NCBI GenBank assembly: GCA_964036665.1 | Contig: OZ038533.1 | Coordinates: 12,050,413-12,114,412 of the forward strand | From: Gordius sp. MW1 | Taxonomy: Eukaryota; Nematomorpha; Gordioida; Gordea; Gordiidae | Direction of reading: 5' to 3' | DNA: 64,000 nt | Part shown: positions 12,201-25,130 of the stretch, piece by piece | Position numbering within the stretch: position 1 is the stretch's first letter | How the letters are laid out: the number at the start of each line of letters is the position of its first letter | Program-made: the position numbers and the translations under genes | The notes under the pieces: generated by a model | Seen by the model: only the letters and a program-made list of their open reading frames with translations | Told to the model about the DNA's origin: nothing | Database searches by the model: none

Positions 12201-15200
12201 GTGGCCTTTATTAATTGCTATATTAATAATAAACGATAAAGTTAAAAAGGTTCCATTTCGCAGTGGCAACATTTTATTTAATTCCCAAACTATCTCAATT
12301 TTCCTTGTTACCTTTATATATCTAAACGGATAAATTCTCTTGTAATACCATTCAAATTTTTATTTAAAGTCCTTTTTTATGAAAAAAATTAACTTAACAA
12401 AAACATACCAGGTGTAATGGCAAAAAAGTAAGCATCGCGTCGTCCTTAAATGGCTTTTATGAATTTGGCATATGACGTCATGCGAGTTTATACTTATAGA
12501 TCATGCGACCTCCTGATGCGCTGCTTAACAGGGTAAATTATTTCGTTAGACATAGAGCCCTGTGCCTACCAATGGGCCAATGCCGATGTTTTAATTCTTG
12601 TTTTGTTCGAGCTCGGCCGGGGTCCGAATCTTCTTTTTAATCTTTGGCCCGATTTTTTTGGTAATTTTTAGGCAACTTTACACATGATATTTATTTTAAA
12701 TTTATTTGCTCTTAGTATTATGATGAGCAATAAATTAAAGATCTATATTACTATATATTAAAAATTTAGATTTTAAAATGCAGGTTTAAAACTTTTATTT
12801 AAAGTATAAACAATTGGATGATTTTAAAAATTATTAAATTTTTTTTTAAAGTTCCAATAGCTACTTGATATATACTTAAAAATGTATGTTTTTAAATTTA
12901 GAATATAATTTAACGATGAACAAAAAATCATTATGAGGGGGGCGGGTGGCTGTTTTAAAAGCTAATGGTTAACTTATCATACATAGGATTGCTTCGAACC
13001 TCCGGTCTGGGTGGCAAATCAGGCCCGACTTAAGCCCGAGGTCTGGTTTGGCCTAAAATTTTCTCGGGCCGCCCGTGCAAGGCTCTAATTAGACTCTCAT
13101 TATTTTGTTAACTGCGCTCCATATTGTTATAAATGTTTATAAGATCGAAAATTTTAAGTTATCTCCTCTTTTTTGTTAAACTAAATAAAATTTTATAATA
13201 AAATTTGACATTGAATTTATTTACAATTTTTCGCAGCGAGCCCATAGCTTTGTTGCTTGTGTGAATTAAATATTGCATAGATTTTTAATAGAATAACGCA
13301 CATGCCCCTAAAATTAAAATTAGCACTGCTGCTTAATGACACCTTTGTGGTAGTGCACGTGTTTTTAAATCTGATTTTTAAATTGATTTACATTAAATTG
13401 CATTAAATGTTATAAAATATTGACGCTTTTGGGTAAATTAATTAGTGTTTAGCACGTTTCGGTAAATAGGATTGTAATTTTTTTGTCGAGGAAAAATGCC
13501 AATATATTAGGTAACATAGGGTTTAATATCATTATTGTTTAATGAGCTTATATGTTTGTCGAGGGGAAATAAAAAATCTTAATAATGAGGGGTGCATAGG
13601 TCACAAATTTTTTAAATTTGAAGAAAAAATAAAAATTTGTTTTTACTAATTTATTTTTGAATTTATACGCAAAATATCATATTTTAATAGTCTATGTTTA
13701 AGACATAGTCTGCATGTGCACCCGTCTTCTTCTTTCTATGATTGTTTATAACCTAAGCTGATGGTCAGTCCTTTCAAGATTAATTTCCATTTGTTTCTAA
13801 ATTAACATAATCTTTCTTTATCTTGTGAATTTTCATATCGTGCCTTATTTTATGAATCCACCTAAGCTTGGGTTTTCTTCTCTCAATTTTTATTTCGACG
13901 TAGCTATCATCCCTTCTCTCGACATGGTCATACCATCATAGTCTGTTTGTTAGGAGCTTTGTCTTAATAGATTTATATTAATTAAAGGCTGTAAATAAAT
14001 TTAATGAACATTTAAAAGAACTGCCCCCGCCTCGGGTTGTTTAAGATAAAAACGTCGTAAAACTCGGGCAACTTTCTGACTCACAATTATGTTTAGCCAT
14101 AGGGATCAATTTGAATTTAAGGCTCATGGATCTTGCAGCAACTCATATATATATTTTAAATAAAATATCAAGCGTTTTGAGAGAAATATATTAGTATATA
14201 CCTAACCTTCCTCTGTGATCTTTATAGTTTAAAAGTCCAATATGTTTATGATATATGTGTAATTTATTAGTTAAATGGCATCTATTTTTATTGATTTAGG
14301 CAAAAAGTGGCACCCATTGTTACTTCAGCCTTGGTTCGTGACGTCTTGTCTCAAAATAAAACCATAAATGAGGGAGAATCCATTTTTAATAAAACCTTTA
14401 CATCCTGCATTAACAATTTAAGACCGCCCCGCCTATTGTTTGCCTTCACTAAATGTCCCCTAACCTCTGCTGAATTGAAGAATACACTATCAGAATTAGA
14501 TTTTTCAGAGCACAAGACCATACCAGAATATCTTAATCAACACATCCCATATATTTTAAAAGTAAGACTTTGCATTCTCATGCATTATTATCCAATTTTA
14601 AATAACATTTTGCCATAGTTCTGTGACTTTTTGGAACTTTTTCGCATAGTAATTAATAAATTTGTTGCCTTTATTATAAAGATTAGCTAAAGTATGATCT
14701 TTAATGTTTTATACAACTTTGATGCTGTTTACGTATATATATTAATATAAGAAAGCAAATCCGATCAAACGCATGGAACACTTAATGGAAGATCAAATTT
14801 ATCAAATCTTCAAACCTGCCTCCTTCCTTTCCTCGTAATCTATAAATTAAGCATATTTCCTATATTTAACGACAAACTATCAGCGTCACTTCATTAATTT
14901 TTTTCCTAGGCCTGATCCATTGGTGTGTTTTCCATTCAATCAAGAATTCGTATTTATTTCGCCTTCCCAAGCATTTAGCGTGAAACCCGAAAAGGATGCA
15001 GTGAACGATATAACCGATCAAATCGTTCAAGGAGCTTTCGATGAGTTGTTTGAAAAGATGAAAAGTTTATAATATTTCCAATATCTAGCCAATAAAATCA
15101 ACTGTTTTTCACACAATTTAAAGCTATAATAAGGCCATACACGCCTAGCAAATGTATGGAAGCGCAACAATTCTTATATCTAACGGCTAGGTCATTTTTG

Positions 15201-18200
15201 TCATTATCTAAAGCGTAGAACCTTGAACCAAAAATTAAAAATTGAATTTTTTATAAGTGTATTCAAGTTAACATATTTTGAATATTTATTTATAATAAAT
15301 TACAATAAAAGTCTTAAAAATAATCAACCACAACTCTTTTTCAGGTAAATATTTTACCATATAAAACATTAAAATAATTAACTTTAAGGTAATATATGGG
15401 ATGAAACCGATGATTTGCTCAATGACAAAGAAACGAAGGTGCAAGCAACTCAACGTCCTTTGTTGTACGATTTTTGTCCGACTCAAGGAGATGACAAGTG
15501 TAACGTAAAAACGGCTTTCTTGCGCTTTTTAGCGAGCCATATAGCGACTAGAAAGGCGGAGATTAATCATTCGGTAGGGCGAAATTTAGCAAGATTTGGG
15601 GGTAGGAATTTGAGAGAGAACGCCACAGTGAAGTCTGGCAGCGATGAGGATACCGACTTTGCCGGGCACGAATTTTCTTTCTACTTTGATGAGGTAGATT
15701 GTTTCGAAAAAGTTTATTTCTCATTTGCACATAGCTGGCTCTATAGGTTAACGCTGCATTGCTTAAAGTAGTGATGGTGATATAGCGTTTGATAGGCGCT
15801 AAAGCTATAGCACATAGTCACTTGGAGGCGCTAGAGGTGTAGCACATAGTCAGAGCTCTAGCGCCTTATGTGACTTTGTGCTATAGCTCTAGCGCCTCCA
15901 AGTGACTATGCTATGTAGATGGAAGGCGCTACACGCCCTGGTGCTAAGCGTTTCACCATCACTAGCTTAAAGGCGTGAAATGCTTTTGCAGGGGCGCCTT
16001 AGATCTAAAAAAGTGGAGTGGCGGTTACATAATCAAGAAATTATCAAAAACGTTGCACAATTTTTAATTTATATTTGGTAAAATTTTTATGGATTTTGAA
16101 ATATTAATGGGCATCCTTAAATTTGTGCTTTCAGATTTAGTTAAGAATGCTATTAAAGCCACTAAGTTCCTTTGTCAGCGTTTATTTTTTGGAAATTTTT
16201 AGCTTTTCACCGCTTTTTAATTGTTTTTCGCAGTTAACTATTTTGATTTGTTAATGGCCAAAGTTTTATTTGAAATTTATTATATTTACAACATTAATGA
16301 TTGATACTCTCTGTATGGTATAGAATGCGCCCAGCCTAATCCATCCAAAAGCGTACGCCAAAATTATTTCAAGTTCTAACTCCAAACCTGTGGGCCGATT
16401 GATTGCCCTAAATTGGTATCAGTATGCAAAAATTATGGTCGCTCTTTTTTACCCCAGTTCCCCGTCAAATCTGGACCAAGATATACTCAAAGGAAAAATA
16501 AAAACCTTAATGGGATCCTTTTTCACGAAATATTTGGACCCTCAAAAGCATTTATCCAACATGTATGCAATATTAGAAGTCGTTACATAATGAGCCTAAA
16601 GTGATGTAACTTAACGCCGACGGAATAGGATGTTTTTTGAGAGGGGGAAGCGTGGCTTGAGGATTGCAAATCAATTAATTAATTGTATAAGATATTTAGA
16701 TCATATTAGGAGATTAAAATTTTAGCAAATGAAAACGGCATTCCAAGTATTGCATTCGGTAAATTTTGGCTATATTTAACAGTAAAGCAATCTATTTAAT
16801 AATTATTATTATCAAACGCGCTATTCTAATAAAAAATAAATAACGTTATTCATAATGGTGATATAATTTATACCGAACAAAACTATGATAAAAACTGAGC
16901 AAAATAATAATATTAATATATGTTCTCTGAATTAATTTACCATTATATGTAATCAAAACAACAGTTTCTGAGTAATAGGCCATTTGTTTTTTAATGAAAT
17001 ACTAGGCATAAAAACTCTGCAAGTTTCCATTACATTTTAAGACCTTGTAACGCTATATAATTTTTTTCCTAAAATTTTGCATTAAAACTTAGCTCCTCGT
17101 AATAGATTTAATTAATTGAAATGAATGCTTTATATTTGTAATTAGCAGACATAAACATGATTTACGTGTCCGCAAATCAAAAAATAACTATACTGTAATT
17201 GCTCCCATCTAGGGCAATTTTGGGTCAAAAACTGATTTGATTAAATATATAACCAACCCTTTTAGTGTGATGATTATTGAATACATTGATGCTTTGTTAG
17301 TATAATAGAGAGGGCAGGGAAATTGGCTCATTCTTATTTCGCCGAGAAACTTCCACCTTTGTGCGCAGCCGAGCGATACAACCAGCTTGTAAGCTACATG
17401 CACCAATTTATTTATTTGATGTATTACATGAAAAATTAAGATTAATATTTTGATATATCAATGAAAGCAAGTATTTATTTGTTTAACTTATAAGTCAAAC
17501 GTAAATTGCAAACTTTCCAATAAAAATGAAATATACTATAATTGCTCCACCGGACGCGTTGTTATGTGTTTTATTTTAGGTTGACGCGCAAAAGATAACT
17601 AAAAACAGTGATTTTTAATTTTCAAAGTTCATTTTCATCCCTATTATACAATATTTAAGAGTTTTCCTATGAAAAATGTTGTGTATGATCTGATAATGAT
17701 GAACATCATTGAAAACAATTTTTGCATCCTTTGATTTTATGATATGTTAAAGTGACCTTTGTTTAAACTATTAAATTTTAGTTTAACAACCACATTTTTA
17801 ATTGCCTTGATTTTTAATGCGACCGAAATTATTTGGCTAGATTCAAGAAACTGTCGAGTTATACAAAAACAATGCACGTGGTTCCACCCAAGATATCCAT
17901 CTAGGCATGCGGCAACTGCAAAAAGAATGTAAAGATTTTTGGTGTTGTCACCGACCTTGTGAAGCTCTAAGCCTTTGCGGGCACGCCTGTTTACTCAAGG
18001 TCCATTTTTTGAGACATTTGGAAGTTTTGCTTTTTCATTCATTATTGACAAATAATAAATATCTATATTAAATGCTTTAATTTCCTAATAAAATTTTTAA
18101 CTGAGCTTTTACCTATACCAATAATTTACGAATTTGCAAAAGTTTTCAAATGGTGTTAACTACGCGTTTAAATCAAATATTATTATCCCATTTTTTGGCT

Positions 18201-21200
18201 TATATAGTTTCATAAATACCCCTTCAACGAAGATTTAGCTAACGAAAACAATCCCGATGTTATCCAAACAGAATTTCACAAGTCAAAATTTAAATCTATG
18301 TCGTTTTGTGATTGCGGATCAACTTTAGCCGTCAGACCCGATCCTTTTACCCCCAAAGTAATTTATTACCTATAGGCATAATTTATAGGCACTAAAATAT
18401 TTAACCCAAATACGGCAATTGATTCTTAAATCACATATTAAAAAACAATAGGTCTAAGTTAGGGGTCTGCAAAGTCTTTAAACACACTAGTAATGACGCT
18501 TGCAATAATGAGTTGTTCAAATTAATTTTGTAATTTGAACATTAGCAGATGTTAAAATGAGAATTATAAGTACGATAAACAAAACGATTTACCAATTTGT
18601 CATGAAAAAATTTTTGCAAATAATTTTAGCGATATCAAACAACATATGATCGTAAGTAATGAATAAATTTTAATTACCTCAAGGCAAATAAATATTAGAT
18701 AATGAAATTGATATATAAATTAAAAAATCTAATAGATGACAACATGGCAGATAGCGAATGTTTTCCCTAAGATAGCATGGGTCATGAGGGAAGCTGGGTA
18801 TGTTAGGGGAGGGGGGTGTGTTGAGGGGTGAGGGAATAAGGGTTTAATAATAGTGTTGTCGTTATGTCGAGTGTTAAGGGGTGGGATGATATAGACCTGA
18901 GTGCACCGCACACGACAGGTGGGTCTTAGGGGGCGGGGATGCAACGTCGTTTAGCGTTGGACAGAAATTGGCAATTGAAAATCTTTATTTTATTATGAAA
19001 AAAATTGTGATGTCGAAATAGGTTGAAGGATGGAGAGATCATGAGAATTTTGTGTACACCAATAATGACAAGGTTTAGTCAATATAATTTTACCATAATT
19101 TTTAATTTGAATTAAATTTTGGACGAGACAACAGGACATTAATTCAGGGGGGAGGGGCGTAAAAAGTTTGTAGCAAATGTAATTACATGTTACATTACGT
19201 TCCCTTTCCTACATCCCCGGCTAAATCTGTTATGTGCCGCGTTCACTCAACGCTAAACTTTCGTTCCTGCATTTCCAATTAATCGAATATATAGGTGAAG
19301 TGTAGGATAAGCGATGGGTAAAACTCAAAATAAACATCAGGGTATGGGTAAATATGATATAAAAGACGTGAGTTTTCGAATGCCATACTGTGTCAAAAAA
19401 GTCAAAACATGATGAGATAAACTTTCAAAGTAATGGAACATTGTAATAAAGCATCAAAGTTTGCGTAGATGGCGCTAAAAACATGATTATATTTGTCACA
19501 GCTAAATTAAAAGTGTATAGCTAATGCAATGTTGTGGAAAATTTCAAAGCAATCGGTCAAGATTTGCGAAGATCCTAGCGAGAAAAGAAACGCACTTTAC
19601 ATTTTTATTTAAATAAATTGCAAATAAAATATATTGTATAATTTATAAATTGGATAGGTATTAACATTAGTTTTCAGCCTTATTTTATTGCTTATCATTT
19701 TTTGAACTTATTCTATTTTATTGGTATTGCTGTTCTATATCAAACATTTTAAAATTAGTTATTTTATTTGGTGTTATATATCCGCATATCCAATTATAAC
19801 AAATATTATAGAGATCTAAATGTTTATGCTTTTACAGGAAGCTAACTGGGATTATTATGAAAAGCTCAGGGTCCAATGTTGCCGGTTAAAATTTAAATTA
19901 CATTTGGGTTCGTATAAAGATAAAGACATTTCAAATCCTACCACTGAAGGTAAAATTATTTTAATTTTTTAAAAGTTTAATATTATTACTACTTCATAAG
20001 ATTTTATAATATTTGACATGTTACCACGCATTAAATATTGAATTATTGTTTATATGTTAGAAAATGTTGAACGTGGTTTTAAGTCGCTCCCATCTGAAGT
20101 CCTCCAAATTGTTAACCCAGAGAAATATGATTTTTATAACGACAGCAATGAAAAGGGTATGTTTTCTAGTATTTAACGCTTTACACTAAAGGCCTAATTA
20201 CCGTTTAAATGATCCACTACTAGTTATTTTTCAAGGCCCTACCTTACTTGGGCAATGCGTCATTTTTTAATGCCTGGTAAAACATAAGAAATTTGCTTAG
20301 GAAAAATGTTGATCCTTCAAACAGCTACTCTGCCTTTACACTATAATTTACTGTAATTTAGTATATAAAATTTTATAAAAAAAGTGTTTAAAAAAGAAAA
20401 TTTCTTAAACTTCTTTGTCTGACTCGCCTGAAGTGATAATTGATTGCTCATCTAAAGAATAAACCAAAATATAAATATGAATGGAAACAATCTTTTTATG
20501 ACAATTTGCCACCTATGTTGGTGGTCATTTATTTCAACATTAGTTTCCATTCGTCACTATATTTACCCATCTATTCATTTTTTATGTTTTCATATCATGC
20601 TTCATTTTGGGATCTCGTTTAAGTTTAGACTTCCTCTTCGTTTTACCGCAAGTTTTAGCCTCTCAATTTTCTTTCCGACTCGTAATTATCTCGTCTCTTT
20701 ACATCATATCATCTTAGTTTGTTTGCTGCAAATTTGTCTTCATAAATGTTGTATTAGAATACCATTTATTTGATCATTGCATTTGTGTTCCTTCTTGACA
20801 ACTCCTAACATTAACATTAGCATTTTCTTAACCACAGACGCTAATGTTGCTCTTGCCTTTTCCATTTAGCCCATGATTCCGATCTATACAGTACTATGAC
20901 TGGACCTATTAAGTTTACTCATTAGTCTTGTTATCTTCCTGTCACACAAAACTCCGGTTAAATCTCTCCTTTTAGGCCAAACTTTATTCCTCGCTTAGAT
21001 TTTTTTATCTCATAGACCATTCGCTTGAAATAAAAATCCTTCTTTTAAGCTCCATTTAAAATATTGGGTGCATTTGCGGGTTTTCTTCTAATTAAAGCTA
21101 AGACCACTTTCTTCTATTGCATTTACCCATCTGTTTAAAAAATTAACCGATTTCTGCTTACCTTTGGCACACAGGATTATATGTCTGCATACATCAATTG

Positions 21201-24005
21201 CTTCGCCCAAGTTATGAATAGCGAGGAACTAAGTGCTAATCTATAGGATTAGGAACGCCATATAAAGATATTGTGAGAGATGGAGTCGAACATCCTCATT
21301 GCCTCGTGTATGCTTTAATAAGATGTTCGATTAATAGTTTCACTTTTATTGAAGGCTATATGAAAATTGACTTTGTATCTAGGTGGGTCCAAAGCGGAAG
21401 CAGCATTTGTAAAGCGGCGACAATTTAATGATTATTTATAAGAGGGATTGTATTATATTCATGATAAATATTGATGATGGTTTTATTTATAATTATTTTT
21501 TAATTATAATTAGCCTTAAAAGAATCTATGGTAATTAAGTGTTTCAAGGCACATTTCGCCATGACCTATGCTTTTACGGACAGCATGCAAACCTACGATT
21601 CTTTCAATCCAGAAGACCTATTTTTTACTTCCTGGTCTTTAGTTCATTTTGGACCATCGACTAGTTATATTGGCGATACAGGTTAGCGATTAAATTTTAT
21701 TTTATTAGTATTTTTCGTTGCACTAAACATCTTAGGACTTGATGGCCCAAATTTTTTGCCCAATTCAAATTTTCTTTTACCCTGGTACGATAAAATAGAG
21801 AGCGGCCCTGAAGGTAGATTTTTAATAATTCTGAGAACATTACGATTTTTAGGCAAGCACTTGTCGCCACAGGCTATTCCTTTTCATTTCACGTGTGGTT
21901 TAGAATACGAATGTCACTACGGTCATCGTTTCATATATAATAATCTCGAAACGGGCAAACAAACTACCAGTTCAAATATTAAAAGACAAGTATATTTTTT
22001 ATAGAGGCCTTCAGAAATTTGAAAGTCAAGGAACCTTGACTTATTATTAAATTCAAATTAATTAACATTCGAAAACTCTTCATTATAAACTCACACATTA
22101 CCTAGGCGCCTAGCCAAGAAAGGGGGTAGTGAAAATTCCAATCCCCTTTACGGTAGAATATTTTTATCAATAATGATTGAAAAAAATTCTTAGATAAATT
22201 GAAAAAGTTAACATTAAAAACTCATGTAAAACCTCAAAAGTATATAAATTCTGTATCTTTTTCAACAAAATTGGCAAGGTGTTTTAATTTTATTTTAGAA
22301 ATCGTTTGTTAACTTGCTATGAAAAGTAACTTGATTGGGCCTAATAATTTTATCGTGAATATTATTTCATTATTTTTCGGTTAAGGTAGGGCTTTGCTCG
22401 AGTAATAAAGGGCACAAACATCAACTTGAATAAGAATTGTCTTAAAAGAGGCCTGTCGCCCATAAAATGGCTGATGTTCTATCTAATATACCGCCATTAG
22501 CCTGTTTAACACGTGCATCAGCGCAGTTTTTCAATACACAAGAGACTTAACACTTATATACGAAATAGTAGATTTTCAACAAAAAAGTCGACATTTAGGA
22601 TTTTCCCAGAATCATCTCCAAGCTAATGTGAACTACTAGACATTTTATAGCGAATCAACAAAAAAACTAACGATGCTTATAAATATGACGATATTGAAAA
22701 ACGTTTTGTATTTTTTACATAAATTTGTAAATATATGTAGGAATTAAAATGAAACTATATTATTCCCCTCTCCTAAGGAAAATTTAGGCCATGCGCCTGA
22801 GTTAATTTATTGTCTCTTTAATTAAGCTGCAAAAAATCGAAGACACTTTTAATTTAACATTAAATTTTAAGAATGATTTGTTAATCAAAATATTTTTAAA
22901 GAGATAAATATAAAATTAACGTGTTGTGTACTACACCTTTTTACCCAATTTAAATTTAGTTTCTTTTAAATTTTATGAGTTGAGGTTTCGGATGTTCAAA
23001 ATGTCTGCTTGATTGAGTTGTAATTAATAATTCTCATTACTATTTTAGCCGTCTGCAAACAAGGTTATGAATAAAGACATGCCAATATGGGTCCCATGTC
23101 CTTGCAGGTTATTTATAAATAATTTATTATTATATTTTCTTTATTGATGTAACTTTTTGACCTATTATAATTTTTAAATATTATTTCTATTAACCCTCAT
23201 TTAATAGGGGCAAAACGAGATGTAGGTAGGCACGGAATAGATACATTTAAGTGATCGGGTGTTGATTAAAATGCAATTCTAAAATATGTGTAAAGCAGAA
23301 AAAACAAAAAAGTCAAAACATATAAGACTAATTTTATATAAAATTATCAAAATGTGGCCCTTGATCCACAAAAAATTAAAAGCCCTCATTTTGGCTGAGA
23401 ACGGTTTCTCTTCAATAAAAAAATTGTTTACCGCAGATGCCCGATCAGGAGGCGACAAATTAAAAAAAATGTGAGAGCCCAAATACGCATCGCCCCTCTA
23501 ACATGTATAAAATAATTTATTATATCAAAGAAAAGGTGAGAAGGCGCTTCAATGTTTTTGTAATCGTGCACAAAAATATTTAGGTTCCGGCTGTAAGCCT
23601 TCCTTAATTTTTTTATTTGTTAAATTTTATAATATAGAAGCATCAATAAAGCATGGGCTCAATTGACGAGACTTTATGTTCTAGTTCCTAATACACCTGT
23701 TAAAATTCGCCTCGATATCAATGTGTCAGTAAGGGAACCGCAAAAAGATGATCAAAAAGATAAAAATACTTCTTTTCAGGATATAACATTTTCCCCTGAC
23801 ATTCATAAGGATAATCTAATCTTGGCTCCTAACTCATTTTGGGCGTTACGATTTCCGTATGTTTATTTAATAGATTTTAAATTTAATCAATTTTAGGTAT
23901 ATTTATTACAGTCAGATTGGCATTAACTTACCTCCTAAATCAAATCCTTCTTCCGTTCAAGATTATGCTACACTGAAAGAAGGATTTTTTAAATTTGTTG
24001 TATGA
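9262..24005 (+). CDS. SMG8: SMG8 homologue (SMG1 kinase complex, nonsense-mediated mRNA decay)
   Basis: SMG8 binds SMG9 and the SMG1 kinase and restrains UPF1 phosphorylation in nonsense-mediated decay. Exons, all phase-consistent: 9262-9324, 9523-9672, 10658-10725, 14300-14561, 14884-15064, 15389-15693, 16324-16578, 17311-17388, 17841-17999, 18208-18357, 19838-19949, 20061-20156, 21514-21681, 21736-21813, 21853-21989, 23049-23107, 23638-23856, 23897-24005. Total 882 residues plus stop (human about 991). Family landmarks in order: DQDVNVLYLNF (about 28), STFDIAHLKRF, PFNQEFVFI (about 196), CEALSLCGHACLLK (about 500), CDCGSTLAVRPDPF (about 542), SWSLVHFGPSTSY (about 663), GLEYECHYGHRF (about 725), FWALRFPY (about 840). 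Exon 1 is the least certain: it gives a G-domain-like IIGLVGECSK. An in-frame ATG at 9244 is an alternative start. All introns are GT-AG; two are only 39 nt (21814-21852) and 40 nt (23857-23896). Confidence 0.92.
12553..13087. mobile_element. hAT-type non-autonomous element (TAGAGCCCTG end)
   Basis: The left end TAGAGCCCTGTGCC and right end GTGCAAGGCTCTA are imperfect TIRs, with subterminal GGCCCGA-rich sequence as in 27312-27891. Flanking octamers GTTAGACA (12545-12552) and ATTAGACT (13088-13095) match at 6 of 8 positions, suggesting an old target duplication. No transposase. It lies in an SMG8 intron. Confidence 0.65.
13725..13970 (-). pseudogene. LINE reverse transcriptase C-terminal remnant
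   Basis: Reverse-strand translation gives WYDHVERRDDSYVEIKIERR followed by KPKLRWIHKIRHDMK. This resembles the tail of animal LINE polyproteins, where a W-G-H-V-R-R-x-D motif precedes a basic segment and an R-W-x-x-x-I element. Only the last roughly 80 residues remain, in decayed form, within an SMG8 intron. Confidence 0.55.
15769..15964. mobile_element. 196-bp hAT MITE with perfect 8-bp target duplication
   Basis: Termini TAGTGATGGTGA and TCACCATCACTA are perfect inverted repeats. The element is flanked on both sides by GCTTAAAG (15761-15768 and 15965-15972). The interior is largely palindromic, with repeats of ggcgcta and cacatagtca. It sits in the SMG8 intron between exons 15389-15693 and 16324-16578. 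Confidence 0.92.
20470..20870 (-). pseudogene. LINE polymerase C-terminal remnant
   Basis: The reverse strand near 20860-20800 reads MEKARATLASVVKKM, like the segment just past the reverse transcriptase thumb of LINEs in the family seen at 31550-33090. Farther on, near 20700, RVGKKIERLKLAVKRRGSLN resembles the basic tail also seen at 13725-13970. Several stops and frameshifts. Located in an SMG8 intron. Confidence 0.45.
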
Positions 24006-25130
24006 TTTATTTTTTAATTAATATATAAACAATTAATTATAGCATTTAAGCAAAATAAATATATTTAGCATAGCGATCACTTTTGATATAAACATTGAAT
24101 ATTGGTTGTTTTAAAATACCAAGTATTAAAATCTAATCCGACACATAATGGGAGTGGGTGATCTCTCTAATAGAGATCTGCACCGCATGCCTAGCCCGCG
24201 GGCGGATTAATGGGTAATTGCCCTGGAATTATAGTTTTAAAAAAGTTGGGTTTTTTTACTATGTCTTACAAACAAGAATATTATGACGACAGAAATATAT
24301 ATTTATAACAGATAATTATTTTTTTGTTATATGCGCCACTTAGGAACATACTTATGTCACATTCATCCATTTTGCATTCCTGGCTTTATATTAATTTTAA
24401 AAAGTATATATCCTTCGTAATTTTTATCTTCTTTTCAACGTCACGTGAAGTATAGCTCTGTTTCAAATTAACCTTAGTAACAGTTTAAGGTGTTTAATAA
24501 TGCATTTCAAAATTTATGTATAAAATGTTAAATAATACTTTAATATTTTACGGGTTTATTACATATAACGTTATTGATTTTGGATTTCTAGAAATAAAAA
24601 CTACTACTGATATGTGGAGCCATGATTACAGAAAGGGCTCTTTTCAACAATTGGCATTCATTTAATAAAGTGTTATTTTTAACACCTTGAAGAGCCCTGC
24701 ACGGGCGTCCGAGGCTCTGCTGTCGGGGGTTTGGGCCATAAATTATAATCTAATCGGGCTTGGATCGCCAAAATATAGCTAACGGATTTTACCAAATTTT
24801 AATATCCTTACAGGGACCTTCGTAAAGAGTGCTACTTTTTATAAATAAATTTAATAAACGCTAGCATTCCCTGAAAATTTCTAATAGTGCTCTCCGACAA
24901 TTGCTACTGTAAAATTTTTATTTTATATTTTAATAAAAAAAATAAACTAGCCTTCCGATTTTTATAAATATACATTGGAAATAGTAATATAAAGAGGAAA
25001 GGAAACAAAAGTTACAAAAGCATATATGACAAATATACCCAAATGATTTTAAGCCCTTTTTAACGTTATGTATGAGGCTACAGGTCAGAACTTTCATTTA
25101 CTTTGTATGTTTGGATCAATCACCTATTTA
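24006..25130. other. 3' flank of SMG8 and intergenic sequence
   Basis: AATAAA at 24054-24059, about 50 bases past the SMG8 stop, is a plausible polyadenylation signal. At 24691-24730, agagccctgcacgggc resembles one end of the TAGAGCCCTGCA hAT family, but no partner end or target duplication was found. Otherwise no gene. Confidence 0.5.

Larger units (their letters stand above)
10726..14299 (+). other. Long SMG8 intron with repeats
   Basis: A 3.6-kb intron. It holds a G/C-run stretch at 11505-11567 ending in acgccactg, a hAT-type element at 12553-13087 and a LINE remnant at 13725-13970. The remainder shows no gene. Confidence 0.6.

Noticed and set aside
14910-15064. Acceptor at 14908-14909 for SMG8 exon 5
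   Set aside because: It puts the exon out of phase; the acceptor at 14882-14883 keeps phase and matches the family spacing before NQEFVFI.
24691-24730. Lone agagccctgcacgggc hAT-like end
   Set aside because: No partner terminus or duplicated octamer was found nearby, so no element could be bounded.
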